Positions 53,159 through 63,000 of a stretch of DNA of 64,000 nt are shown here, piece after piece. Source of the DNA: Desmonostoc vinosum HA7617-LM4 (GTDB lineage: Bacteria; Cyanobacteriota; Cyanobacteriia; Cyanobacteriales; Nostocaceae). The position numbers and the translations under genes were made by a program. The notes beneath the pieces were generated by a model. That model was given only the letters and a program-made list of their open reading frames with translations, was not told where the DNA came from and did not search any database. The stretch lies in assembly GCA_019359515.1 (NCBI GenBank), contig JAHHHC010000001.1, forward strand, positions 62,001 through 126,000, written 5' to 3'. The stretch's first letter is position 1; each line of letters starts with the position of its first letter.

Positions 53159-53968
53159 ATGCTTTCTTCGATGTTTATTGCCCAATCTCCAGGGTCAAAA
53201 CCTAAAAAGGCATTTCAGGAAGTGCCAATAAATGCTCCTCAAATACCACCATTCTTGGTGGCTAGTTCTGGAGGATTGGCTTTAGCGGTGATTGCTTTAA
53301 TTGTCTATAGTAAGCTCCAGCTGAATCAACTGGAGAAAAAACTCAAGTTTGAAAAATTTCGCGCTCGCGAACTAGAAAAAAAGTTTAAGCTGGCACTGGA
53401 AACAATTCGCAAAATGGAAACTAATCCCGATTTGGTCAACTCACGGGACTTTAATCTGGATTATCTACGGATGCGGATGTCAGAAGAGGTGTTTCATTTT
53501 GCGATCCTGAATCAAGTCAAAATCAAGGTCAAAGATAAAATTTCTCAAGCTTTGCGTCCCAATCAAGCCCAACAAGGGACTGTGGGAATTGCCAATAGCG
53601 CTGGACGGCAGGTGGATGAAATTTTTGATGTAGAGTATGAAAGTGGTACTCCACCAAATATTGCTAAGCGAGTATTGTTTCGGATTCAAATCAGGTTGAT
53701 GAAGTTACCGACGCAAGCAACTTCTGCAACTATTAGTCAAATTATTGATTGTATTGAAACTTATCTTAGCCCCATGGAAGACGAAGATACTTGGCAACCG
53801 ACTATTCAAGGTCGTATTGCTTATATGCATTGGGATCAGAAGGCTAAGCCTACGCCGCTGCTGGTGCTAGAGCAATCGAATGAAGGCGTGAATGTCACTT
53901 TTCGCACTAGTCGCCAGCCAAATGCCATAGCTCAATCAAAGCCAGATGGGATAAAAAAACTTGGCTAG
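53159..53968 (+). CDS. Membrane-anchored coiled-coil protein, unknown
   Basis: About 269 aa. One transmembrane helix (FLVASSGGLALAVIALIVYS) near residue 30 is followed by a coiled coil (LNQLEKKLKFEKFRARELEK). A conserved-looking globular part with DLVNSRDFNLDYLRMRMSEE and a mixed alpha/beta C-terminal domain ends the protein. I recognise it only as a conserved cyanobacterial hypothetical type. The ATG at 53159 is chosen; a TTG at 53150 and an ATG at 53171 are alternatives. Divergent from the HAD gene. Confidence 0.75.
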   Translation: MLSSMFIAQSPGSKPKKAFQEVPINAPQIPPFLVASSGGLALAVIALIVYSKLQLNQLEKKLKFEKFRARELEKKFKLALETIRKMETNPDLVNSRDFNLDYLRMRMSEEVFHFAILNQVKIKVKDKISQALRPNQAQQGTVGIANSAGRQVDEIFDVEYESGTPPNIAKRVLFRIQIRLMKLPTQATSATISQIIDCIETYLSPMEDEDTWQPTIQGRIAYMHWDQKAKPTPLLVLEQSNEGVNVTFRTSRQPNAIAQSKPDGIKKLG

Positions 53969-54025
53969 GCTAATAAATCTTTCCCTACTCCCCACTCCCT
54001 ACTCCCCACTCCCCACTCTCCAATA

Positions 54026-54736
54026 TCACTCTGGAACCATAACTATACTTTGAGAATCGCGGGCGAGAAGTCCATCTTCCATTTCTACTATGCGATCGGC
54101 TATATCTAAAATGCGGTTGTCGTGTGTTACCAACAGTATGGCGGTTCCCTGCTCTTTGGCAAGACTCTGCATGATTTCTACAACATCGCGTCCCGATTGT
54201 TTATCTAAGGCTGCTGTGGGTTCGTCTGCTAGTACTAGTGGGGGACGATTGACTAGGGCGCGGGCGATCGCTATCCTTTGTTTTTGTCCACCTGAAAGAT
54301 TATCTGGATAGTAGTCAATTCGTTCCTGTAATCCAACGGCTTTGAGCATGGCTTCTGATTTAGTCACCGCTTGTAGGTGAGAAATCGCCTCATTCAATTC
54401 CACGGCCATTTGTACATTTTGCCTAGCAGTCAAAAAACCCAGCAAGTTGTGAGCTTGAAAAATGTAACCTATGTTACGTCGTATCTGCACTAGCTGATTC
54501 TGATTGACACCAAATAGTTCTTGACCTAAAAATTTTAAACTTCCCTCTTGTACAGACCGCAAACCACCAATTAAGCTGAGTAATGTGGTTTTACCCGACC
54601 CTGATGGCCCAGTCATAATTACAATTTCCCCTGGATAAATTTCCAGGTTAATATCAAATAAAATTTGTCTTCTTAATGCGCCTCTACCGTAGTAATGGTT
54701 AAGCTTTTTAATGGCAATTACAGGTTTTTGCTTCAT
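54026..54736 (-). CDS. devA: DevA-type ABC transporter ATPase
   Basis: 236-aa ATPase of the MacB/LolD/DevA group. Walker A GPSGSGKTTLL at about residue 43, Q-loop FQAHNLLGF, signature LSGGQKQRIAIARALV, Walker B LVLADEPTAALD and the H-loop VTHD are all complete. It is third in the minus-strand order devB-devC-devA. In Anabaena sp. PCC 7120 DevBCA with TolC exports heterocyst glycolipids, but the genome has several paralogous devBCA clusters. Whether this is the glycolipid exporter or a paralogue for other lipids cannot be told from sequence alone. Confidence 0.87.
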   Translation of the reverse strand: MKQKPVIAIKKLNHYYGRGALRRQILFDINLEIYPGEIVIMTGPSGSGKTTLLSLIGGLRSVQEGSLKFLGQELFGVNQNQLVQIRRNIGYIFQAHNLLGFLTARQNVQMAVELNEAISHLQAVTKSEAMLKAVGLQERIDYYPDNLSGGQKQRIAIARALVNRPPLVLADEPTAALDKQSGRDVVEIMQSLAKEQGTAILLVTHDNRILDIADRIVEMEDGLLARDSQSIVMVPE

Positions 54737-54955
54737 GTTAATTCTTAATTAAGATACACAGATAAAGATTGCTATAGTTTTTTGACAACACATTAATCGA
54801 TTTTTTCAAAAACTACATTCTTTATCAATTTGATACCAAGAATTTTGCAGAGAATAAATGTAATGATTGAAATCGATGGCTCTGCTTCAATTATAAAATA
54901 TTTTTAATTAATAATTGATCAGGCTTAACGTTGAATTTATATTCAATTAAATTCA

Positions 54956-56110
54956 CTAGAAAATATCTGCTGGATCTGCGGAACGTAATTTACGTACAGC
55001 AATTACACCAGAAATAAAGCACATTATTATAGTTAAAATTAGCACCATTATTGCCCGATCAAAACTCATGAAAACTGGTAATAGTGTTGCTTCTCTAGCT
55101 CTTTGATACATAAATAGAGCGAAAGCAATGCCAGGGAGATAACCTAAAACTGCTAATAGTAAGGCTTCTTGTAAAATGACGATTAATAAATATTTTTGCG
55201 TATAACCTATTGCTTTGAGAGTGGCATACTCTGCTAAGTGGTCTGTGACTTCTGTATAAAGTATTTGATAAACAATCACAGTTCCTACAATAAAACCCAT
55301 GACTGTTCCTAATGTGAAGATAAACCCGATCGCTGTACCACTTGCCCAATAATCTCGCTCAAAATCAATAAATTCTTGCTTGGTTAAAACATTGACATCT
55401 TGAGGTAAATAATTTCGTAAGTTTTGGGCAACAACTTTAGAGTTTACTCCTGGTTTTAATCTAATTAAACCAATATCAATTAATCCACGTTGTCTATTGG
55501 CGAATATCCGCAAAAAGTTAACATCGCTGGTAATTAAATTTCCATCTGCTCCAAAGGATGCACCTAAAGTAAATAGTCCTCCTACTTTGATGCGTCTTCT
55601 TCTTACTTCTGCTGTTACAGTTTGACCTTGACCAAAACTAGCAGCAATAGGCCCATATTCTAATCTAGAAGAACGGTCAAATAAAACCACATCAGGCAGT
55701 TTCAGTTTATCTAGGTTTTCCTGAACTCCAGGTAAGTTTAATAGGTTAACTTCTGGGTTCATGGCAAAGACAAGGATATTACGAGGGCGACCGGTGACGG
55801 GGTTTTTCCAGCTTGTGTAGTCTAAATATATGGGATGTACTGATTGGACTGCGGGTAACTCTAAAGCTTTATATAATCGTCGCCCAGAAAAGCTTTTCAT
55901 TGCTAATACAGCGTTAGATTGACGATTTATTAAAACAATATCCCCCTGTAAGCTGGTATGGAATCGCACGTTACTATAATACAGAGCATCTCGAAAACCG
56001 AGTTGCATAAACATCAAAATATCAGCAAAGGCAATTCCTGCCAGAGCCACGGCTAGACGAGTTTTTTCTCTTGTCAGTTGTAGCCACGACAGAGGGATTC
56101 TTTGATTCAT
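54956..56110 (-). CDS. devC: DevC-type ABC transporter permease
   Basis: 384-aa FtsX/MacB-type permease of the DevC family. It has an N-terminal transmembrane helix (TRLAVALAGIAFADILMFMQ), a periplasmic domain of about 200 residues, and three C-terminal helices (TAIGFIFTLGTVMGFIVGTV, LIVILQEALLLAVLGYLPGI and IMVLILTIIMCFISGVIAV). It ends KLRSADPADIF, the typical DevC C-terminus. devA follows after 219 bp and devB precedes after 163 bp of repeat-containing DNA. Confidence 0.88.
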   Translation of the reverse strand: MNQRIPLSWLQLTREKTRLAVALAGIAFADILMFMQLGFRDALYYSNVRFHTSLQGDIVLINRQSNAVLAMKSFSGRRLYKALELPAVQSVHPIYLDYTSWKNPVTGRPRNILVFAMNPEVNLLNLPGVQENLDKLKLPDVVLFDRSSRLEYGPIAASFGQGQTVTAEVRRRRIKVGGLFTLGASFGADGNLITSDVNFLRIFANRQRGLIDIGLIRLKPGVNSKVVAQNLRNYLPQDVNVLTKQEFIDFERDYWASGTAIGFIFTLGTVMGFIVGTVIVYQILYTEVTDHLAEYATLKAIGYTQKYLLIVILQEALLLAVLGYLPGIAFALFMYQRAREATLLPVFMSFDRAIMVLILTIIMCFISGVIAVRKLRSADPADIF

Positions 56111-56273
56111 TATTGAAGATTTTCAGCAGTTATAAGGATTTTGTTTTGCACGCAGAAGCGCAGAGAGTAACAAGAGACTTATATACCAATTTTTCAAACC
56201 ATATTTTAATTACGAATTACGTTAGCGCAGCGGTAGCGAGTCCGCGAGCGTCATTACGAATTACGAATTGGTA
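56111..56273. repeat. devB-devC spacer containing dispersed repeats
   Basis: It contains CACGCAGAAGCGCAGAGAG (56148-56166), related to the GxxExxY-flanking repeat, then GTTAGCGCAGCGGTAGCGAG and two ATTACGAATTACG-type runs. Such material between cotranscribed genes suggests a later insertion into the operon. Confidence 0.65.
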
Positions 56274-57698
56274 TTAGTTGTTGATTTCGACGATAACTTT
56301 GGCGTAAGTTAGGCCGGAAACTCGCTGGCTATCTTCTGGTGATAGAGCAATTTTTACTTCTACAACTCTGGCGTCTACATCTGCGGCTGGATCTGTGTTG
56401 AGTACGTCTTTTTTACCAATTTTTCTGCCAATTTCGGTGACGGTTCCTTGGAGTTCTCCGTTAAAGGCTCCGTTATCGCTGGTGACTGTGGCTTTTTGAC
56501 CAATACGCACTCTACCGATACTGTCTTCGGTGACTTCAGCAATCACAAACATCTGATCGGTTTGCCCAATTTCGGCAATGCCATTTTGACTGATAACTTC
56601 GCCGGATTTGGTGTAAACTTTTAAAATTTCGCCAGAGATTGGTGCTTGAACGTAGCTTAGCCTAAGTTCTGCTTCTGCTTTTCTCACAAGAGCGATCGCA
56701 TTGCTAACTTGAGCCTGGGCCATTTGTACATCAGAAGGACGAACTTCTAAAATTCGACTCAGTTTGGCTTTTTCTTCGTCAATTTGTCTTTGTAATGTTG
56801 CTACGGTTTTGTCCCGGTTAACTCTGGCTTCAACAAGTTGCTGCTGTAAAATTGCTATGTTTTTTACCTGGTTGGCTCTGGCTTCGGCTAGTTGCTGTCG
56901 TAAGGTTGCTAGTGTTTGTCTGAGGGTGGCTTGGCTTTCGACTACTTGCTGATTAGAGGTGATTGCACTCAAGCGTCTTTTATCTCGTTCCTGCTGCGAA
57001 ATTGCACCTTCTCGGTATAAAAACTCATAGCGTCCAGCATCGACTTGAGCATTGCGTTGCTCTGCTTTGATACGCGCTAATGTGGCTCTTAAAGCATCTG
57101 TTTGACCACTCAGTTCCGCTTCTAGGCGATTGACTGTTGCTTGTTGAGCAAGTTTTTCTCCGTTTAATTGGGCTGCAATTCGAGCGATCATCGCTTGCAT
57201 TGCGTCCCGCTCACCAAGTAACTGAGCTTGTAAGCGAGCAACAACTGCTCTTTGAGCTTGAACGTCTCTCGGTGATCCGGCTCTGACTTGCGCTAAATTG
57301 GCACGAGCTTCTTGCAGTTTGGCTTTGGCTTCTTCTACGTTTGCTGTTTGGGTATCACGGCTGTCTAATATCGCAACTACTTGGCCTTGTCTTACCCGTT
57401 CTCCTTCTCTAATGAACAGTTGCTGAATTCGCGATCCTGTTGCCAATCCTGAAGCAGGAGCAGATAGTTTAACAACTTCGCCTCGTGGTTCTAGACGCCC
57501 CACGGCACTAACACTGTTAGTAACCGGCGCTATGGGTACAGATGTAGTTAGTTTTTTCAACTGCTCGATTTTGGCTGTACCTAGTACCCCAGCAGCAATT
57601 AATACTGGCAGGGCCATAGCGATGCTCCACCAAATTTTAGGTTGTTCACGAGTAAGTGTCTGCTCGCTTGGTTTTGGCTTCTCAGTCACCCTTGACAT
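56274..57698 (-). CDS. devB: DevB-type membrane fusion protein (HlyD family)
   Basis: 474-aa periplasmic adaptor. There is one N-terminal transmembrane helix (IAMALPVLIAAGVLGTAKI, about residues 28-46). A biotinyl-lipoyl-like half-motif follows (VSAVGRLEPRGEVVKLSAPA), then a long alpha-helical hairpin of about 220 residues rich in Ala/Gln/Arg with repeated QQLVEAR units. The second lipoyl half is YVQAPISGEILKVYTKSGEV and the beta-barrel GQKATVTSDNGAFNGELQG. It links the DevCA pump to a TolC-like outer-membrane channel. Transcription runs devB to devC to devA. No exact GTAN8TAC NtcA site was seen just upstream. Confidence 0.88.
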   Translation of the reverse strand: MSRVTEKPKPSEQTLTREQPKIWWSIAMALPVLIAAGVLGTAKIEQLKKLTTSVPIAPVTNSVSAVGRLEPRGEVVKLSAPASGLATGSRIQQLFIREGERVRQGQVVAILDSRDTQTANVEEAKAKLQEARANLAQVRAGSPRDVQAQRAVVARLQAQLLGERDAMQAMIARIAAQLNGEKLAQQATVNRLEAELSGQTDALRATLARIKAEQRNAQVDAGRYEFLYREGAISQQERDKRRLSAITSNQQVVESQATLRQTLATLRQQLAEARANQVKNIAILQQQLVEARVNRDKTVATLQRQIDEEKAKLSRILEVRPSDVQMAQAQVSNAIALVRKAEAELRLSYVQAPISGEILKVYTKSGEVISQNGIAEIGQTDQMFVIAEVTEDSIGRVRIGQKATVTSDNGAFNGELQGTVTEIGRKIGKKDVLNTDPAADVDARVVEVKIALSPEDSQRVSGLTYAKVIVEINN

Positions 57699-58700
57699 GG
57701 TATGTTGCCTGCTTTTCTAAATTGTGCTGATGTCAGTAAAAAAGTTAGTTAGGTGCAGTTAGATTAGCCAAAAAGGGTTTTTAGTAAAAACAATAGCCAA
57801 CACACCCCAGAGCCATTTTTCAGAAACCTGAAGGCGTGGGGCTTCCTAGTAATAGGGTGTTGTGAGTTCAAGCTAGATGCCCATGTAAGAAATCACACAA
57901 CGATCGCATGAAAATCCCTCTCCCCAATCCCTAGCCCCTAGTCCCCTATTTTCAAGACAGGACAGAGCAGGCGATCGCTCGCCGTCTAGATATTTTGATA
58001 CCAATTCGTAATTTGTAATTAAGAGAATCGTCACATGTAATCTAGTTTTCCAGGTTTTAATCTGTAGTTTTCTTTTAGAGAATTGGTATGTGTTTTGGTA
58101 CGAGATTATATGAATACTTCGAGATGCACCCAAGACAGTTTCAGTCTTCGCAGTTGACCAAATAATTCGTAATTCGTAATTTCTGGTTTCAAGCCCCCGA
58201 TTGGAATCATGGGGTAATAATTACGAATTGGAGCGTAGCGACTTGACATTTCGGTAGTCAACAACCCTTACACTGAATGTGCAACGCTAGATGTTTTAGC
58301 AAAGCAATCAACTATCTTTGAATATTTACTACAAAGACTTTGTTGCTTTGGCACTCTATCAAACTATCGTTGAATGAATTCTACATTTATCAGTTGCCAG
58401 AAAACGTAGCAGAACCTACAGATGGGGGATGAGGGGGATGAGGGAGATGAGGGAGATGAGGGGGATGAGGGGGATGAGGGAGACGCGGGGACGCGGGGAC
58501 ACGGGGACGCGGAGAATAATTAATAACAAATGACGTTAGCGTAGCGGTAGCGATAGCGTAGCGTAAAGCCTGCGGCATAGCTTCGCTTAGAGCAAGTCAT
58601 TGAGCGTCAGCGTAAAGCCTACGGCATAGCTTCGCTTAGAGCGACACAGGAGCGTCGCGTCATGACCATTCCCAATTCCCCATTCCCAATTCCCCCAAAT
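57699..58700. other. 1-kb repeat-rich region between devB and pcyA
   Basis: It holds an IS605-end-like hairpin (about 57826-57850), ATTACGAATT-type runs, and a nonamer tandem array of GAGGGRGAT units (58425-58480). It also has GACGCGGGGACGCGG repeats (58482-58512) and two 33-bp dispersed units (58560-58592, 58609-58641). Short frames in it only translate repeats. The devB promoter should lie in its first 150 bp. Confidence 0.6.
58425..58480. repeat. Tandem nonamer repeat GAGGGRGAT
   Basis: About six head-to-tail nine-base units (GAGGGGGAT and GAGGGAGAT variants) followed by a G-rich GACGCGGG array. It is purely repetitive and likely polymorphic between strains. Confidence 0.85.
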
Positions 58701-59438
58701 TTAGCTTGGCAGATCGAATAAAACTGTGGTCATGTAATTTTCTGCCCAGGCTGAGCCGAAGGCTTTTTCTAGTACGCGACGGGTTTTGTCGTTTTGCTGC
58801 TGTTTGGTGCAGTAGTTGTGTTGTCCGGCGATAATTTGTGTGACTTGTTCGGGTGAAACAGGACTAGATGCGATCGCTTGGGTACAATGAATCTCTAAAA
58901 AATCCTGGACGCGGGAGAGAAACATTGTTTCTTCTTCTGGAGAATTGGGACGAACAAAGATGCAGAAATCTGAGAAAATATTTGCCCAATCGGGTAACTC
59001 GCGGGGTTGCGAAAATTCCAGCACTGGTAGCTCTGCTAGTTCTAAAGCATAAGATTCTGGCAAGGTACGCTCTAAGTTGACAGGAGAAAGGTCTGCGATC
59101 GCAGCACTAATTTGACCCCTACCCCCAACTAAATCACAACCAAACATCGGTAAATTATATTCTGGACGAGGAAACATGACACAGTGCAAAATATCCAGCA
59201 TATTTCCTATTTTGGCCAGTTCTAAGTGCATTTTTCGGAACTGGGGTGTTTGATAGCAACGGTTTTCAATCGTCAGTTTTTCACCCTCTAATTTACCTTC
59301 TACATACCCTAACTCAACAGGCAATTGGTAGGGCGACAGTTCTAGGTGCTTATGCCATGCTGCCTCAATACAATCAGCTAGCCGACGAACTAGGGGATGT
59401 TGTCTTTCACGTAGCGAGGGAATGGAAGTAAATGACAT
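58701..59438 (-). CDS. pcyA: Phycocyanobilin:ferredoxin oxidoreductase PcyA
   Basis: 245-aa ferredoxin-dependent bilin reductase that converts biliverdin IXalpha to phycocyanobilin for phycobilisomes and phytochromes. Recognisable parts are [40 protein letters not shown] with the conserved active-site His, then [19 protein letters not shown] with the catalytic Asp. The C-terminal [20 protein letters not shown] also matches. The ATG at 59438 ([11 protein letters not shown]) gives the normal length; in-frame codons up to 59516 are not expected to be used. Monocistronic by spacing. Confidence 0.92.
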   Translation of the reverse strand: MSFTSIPSLRERQHPLVRRLADCIEAAWHKHLELSPYQLPVELGYVEGKLEGEKLTIENRCYQTPQFRKMHLELAKIGNMLDILHCVMFPRPEYNLPMFGCDLVGGRGQISAAIADLSPVNLERTLPESYALELAELPVLEFSQPRELPDWANIFSDFCIFVRPNSPEEETMFLSRVQDFLEIHCTQAIASSPVSPEQVTQIIAGQHNYCTKQQQNDKTRRVLEKAFGSAWAENYMTTVLFDLPS

Positions 59439-59638
59439 GTTCTCGTTAGAAATGCTATCTAGTGGCCAGTCTACAACTAGCCGCGCCACACCTGTTCTAC
59501 TTCGCAATATATGCAAACAGTTGCACTCAGCGAAAGTAAAGTTATAAGAAATTTGCTTTTAAAAATGATTAAATTTTTGTAGTCTAAGATACAGAAATAA
59601 TTTTAGATTAGCCCATTCATAATGGCTAGTATCGGGTT

Positions 59639-59890
59639 ATGAAACTAGATTCTGAAAAACCGGGTTTTGCATTAGCCCAAACAAAGCAAAATCTGGATTT
59701 GTTAAGCCAGTTTTATACTAAACAGTTAGCACAGAGTTTCCCTCCTGCTGATTGGGTAAAGCTTTTGGAGCTTCCAAGCCCATTTAGTTTTGATGAAGCA
59801 CTGTTATTGTGTCCAGTATCAGCAGATAAGTGGCTAGCCTGGATTCCTGATCATGGGGAAGTAATTTTACACACGAGAGAGTTTATGTAA
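59639..59890 (+). CDS. Small hypothetical protein
   Basis: 83 aa, soluble, without recognisable domain. The C-terminal half (PSPFSFDEALLLCPVSADKW then LAWIPDHGEVILH) looks conserved and could be a small alpha/beta fold. Codon use resembles the neighbours. It lies 200 bp upstream of the TPR-CHAT gene on the same strand, divergent from pcyA. Function unknown; I support it as a gene from its coding-like composition only. Confidence 0.6.
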   Translation: MKLDSEKPGFALAQTKQNLDLLSQFYTKQLAQSFPPADWVKLLELPSPFSFDEALLLCPVSADKWLAWIPDHGEVILHTREFM

Positions 59891-60082
59891 CGGGGTGATG
59901 CTTTCTCCCTCTAGGTGATGCTGTGCATAGCTTGCTTAAGCGTCAACCAAAACGCGAAATCTAAAAAACCTACTCATAAAAGATTCCCCTGCCCCCCACC
60001 TTCTGCTATAGTGTGTATTTACTTAAATCGTGACCTTTTGCACACAACGATGGCTACAATCTAAAAAATATAAAATCCAAGA

Positions 60083-63000
60083 GTGGGGCAGATGCTCAGG
60101 TGGCTGTTGCAGTGGCTTAGTCGGTTCTTGACGCATGTCTTTGGCAGTAAACAAATTAGTTCTCCAAGGGATGCAAGGCAATACCAGCAAGTAGGATCAT
60201 TACCAGAACTGTCTAACGCAGAGCTGGAACGTCTGTTTGCTCGTTTGCTGGAAGGCGTGCATCAAGGACGAGGGCAAGAATGGGTACTCAGGTATTTACA
60301 GCGGATAGAAATTTACGTTCCGACTGAGCGCTGGCTAGATTGGCTGCTAATGTATGGTGAGAGGTTGCTCACTTCACCTGCACCAAATCATCAAGTAGCA
60401 ACACGGTTGGTACAGTTGGGAGAACTGGATATTGGCATCATAGGAGATATTTCCTATGACATTGGTACACAACTGTTAATGCAAAATCCAACTACAGAGC
60501 ATGAGGAAAATCAAGTAGCCAATGATATTGGAACTGCAACATCAACAGTAACACCAACTTCTAATGGGCAAGAGTTGATCCATAACTTAAGCGAACAGTT
60601 ATGGAAATATGATGAAGATGAACCACAAGAAATTACATCAACATCTCCTGGACAAGAGTTGATCCGTAACTTAGGTGAACAGTTATGGGAACATGATGAG
60701 CCAGAGGCACAAACAAGAACATCAGCACCCCCGAACACCCCTGTGGACGAAACTTTAACAGATAACTCAAGGGAATATGTATTGCAGCATGAAGCAGAAG
60801 ATATACAAACAACAGCGGCAAATCTGCTGATCCCTGCAAAAGAAGATTCAATCACTAGCCTAACAGAACTGAGGTGGGACTATGAAGAGGAAGTTCAAAC
60901 ACCATCAGTAAGTTTCGTTACTCACAGCAACAGCACTACAGAGAAAGCTCAAACACCATCAGCAAGTTTCGTTACTCACAGCAACAGCACCACAGAAGAA
61001 ATCTTAGATAACTCTCTGGCAAATGCAGACCCAAATGTCGCGTATGCTTTAGATGAATTGTGGGTGAGGTTGGATCAAAGTGCAAATTTAGTGCAACAAA
61101 TTGTAACTAATTTGGCAGTTTCAACCGGTAATTACCCAAATGTGATTGAGGAACACACCCATCATTTAAATCGGATTAATCAAGCACAAGCATTATTTTA
61201 TCAAGGTCTTCAGCAAGCGAAAAGTGGTAATTTGTTTGAAGCGATCGCCTCTTATGATTTAGCTGTAGAACTTCAACCCGATATCTCAGAATATTGGTTT
61301 AATCGCGGTTTGACGTTGTTTCACTTAAAGCGGTTTACCGAGGCGATCGCATCTTATAATCAAGCCATTGAACTCAAACCCGACTACTACAAAGCTTGGT
61401 ACAAACGGGGTGGAACCTTGGGAGAATTAGGCAATTTTGAAGAAGCGATCGCTTCTTTTGATCAAGCCATACAAATTAAGCCTGATGAACACGAAGCTTG
61501 GTCTAGTCGCGGTTGGGCGATGCTCAAGTTAGGATGGCTGAGTGAGGCAATTTCTAGTTACGAACAAGCGCTAAATCTGCAACCAGAAGACCAAGAAAAC
61601 TGGTATTACCGAGGTATTGCACTGGCTGTCAGTGAGCAGTATACAGAAGCGATCGCCTCTTATGATCAAGCATTAGAAATTCAACCCGATTATTACGAAG
61701 TTTGGATAGACCGGGGTGTAGTGCTGTTTAATTTAAAACAGTGGTCAGAAGCGATCGCCTCTTGGGATCATGCATTATCAATTCAATCTGATTTTTACTT
61801 GGCTTGGTATAACCGGGGTATAGCTTTAGATAATTTGGGACGCCGGGAAGAAGCGATCGCTTCCTATCGCCGAGCCATAAATATTAAACCTGATTTCCAT
61901 TTGGCTTGGTATAATCAGGCAACTGCTTTGTTTTATTTAGAACAATTCACTGAAGCGATCGCTTGCTATGATCGAGCTATAGAAATCAAGCAAGACTATT
62001 GGGAAGCTTGGATTAGTCGTGGAAACACCGCTGGACATGTAGTTGATGCTGATACCTTGCTGAGTTTGTCAAGCAGCATAGTCAAGAAAAATCCTGCCCT
62101 CAAACAGATAGGTTATGCCGGAAAATTAGCTAGTTATGAGGAAGGTTTAAAATATCTGCGTTCCGACACCCACCCGGAAGGATGGGGAAGATTACATTTT
62201 GCGATCGGTAATACTTACTACGAACAAGGCAAAAAACAACCCAAACCCCGCGATTATTGGCGTAAAGCCGTAGCTGGATACCATCAAGCGCTGTTAACTT
62301 TGACATCGGAAGATTTTGCTCTCTTGCACTTAGAAATTTTGCAATGTCTCGTCAAAACCTTTGTGGGTTTAGGACAAACAACACAAGTACAGGAATTGCA
62401 GCAACGCGGTATAGATTTGTTACATCAATTGCTTAGTGAAACTACCCGCACCGATGAAAATAAAAAACAGCTAGCTTTGAAATTTGCAGGCTTGAATCAA
62501 TTGGCAGTTGATTTAGCTGTAGAATCTGGTGATTTGGTGGAAGCTTGGGAAATTGCCGAACAAGGTAAAAACGCTTGTTTAAACTTGTTGCTTTTTGGTT
62601 GGAATCAAGAGATTTACTCACCTTATTATGATGCAGTGCAAAAACTGCTTAATCCCACAACTGCGATCGTTTATTGGCACATTAGCCCAGTTGCCTTACA
62701 AACTTTTATTCTTAAAGACCAAGCACCATCACCTATTTTACTGTTTACACCCATACAAGATATCGGAGTGATATCTTCAGAAGAAACAGTTACACGTCTA
62801 CATGAATTACCTTTACCTGAAGCAGTGCGCCGTCTCAACAAATTTGAAGATTGGTTAGAAGATTGGCATCAACAATATCAAGAATATCGTAGCAACAGTC
62901 AAGAGCAACACTCTTGGCGAAAGGATATGGAACAAAAGTTGCTACAACTCAAAAAAATCTTAAATATTTCCACCATCGCTCAGGAATTGGAAGGTATCAC

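Noticed and set aside
58390-58578. 62-codon frame with PHPPHPPHLPH repeats
   Set aside because: It is merely the reverse translation of the GAGGGRGAT tandem array.
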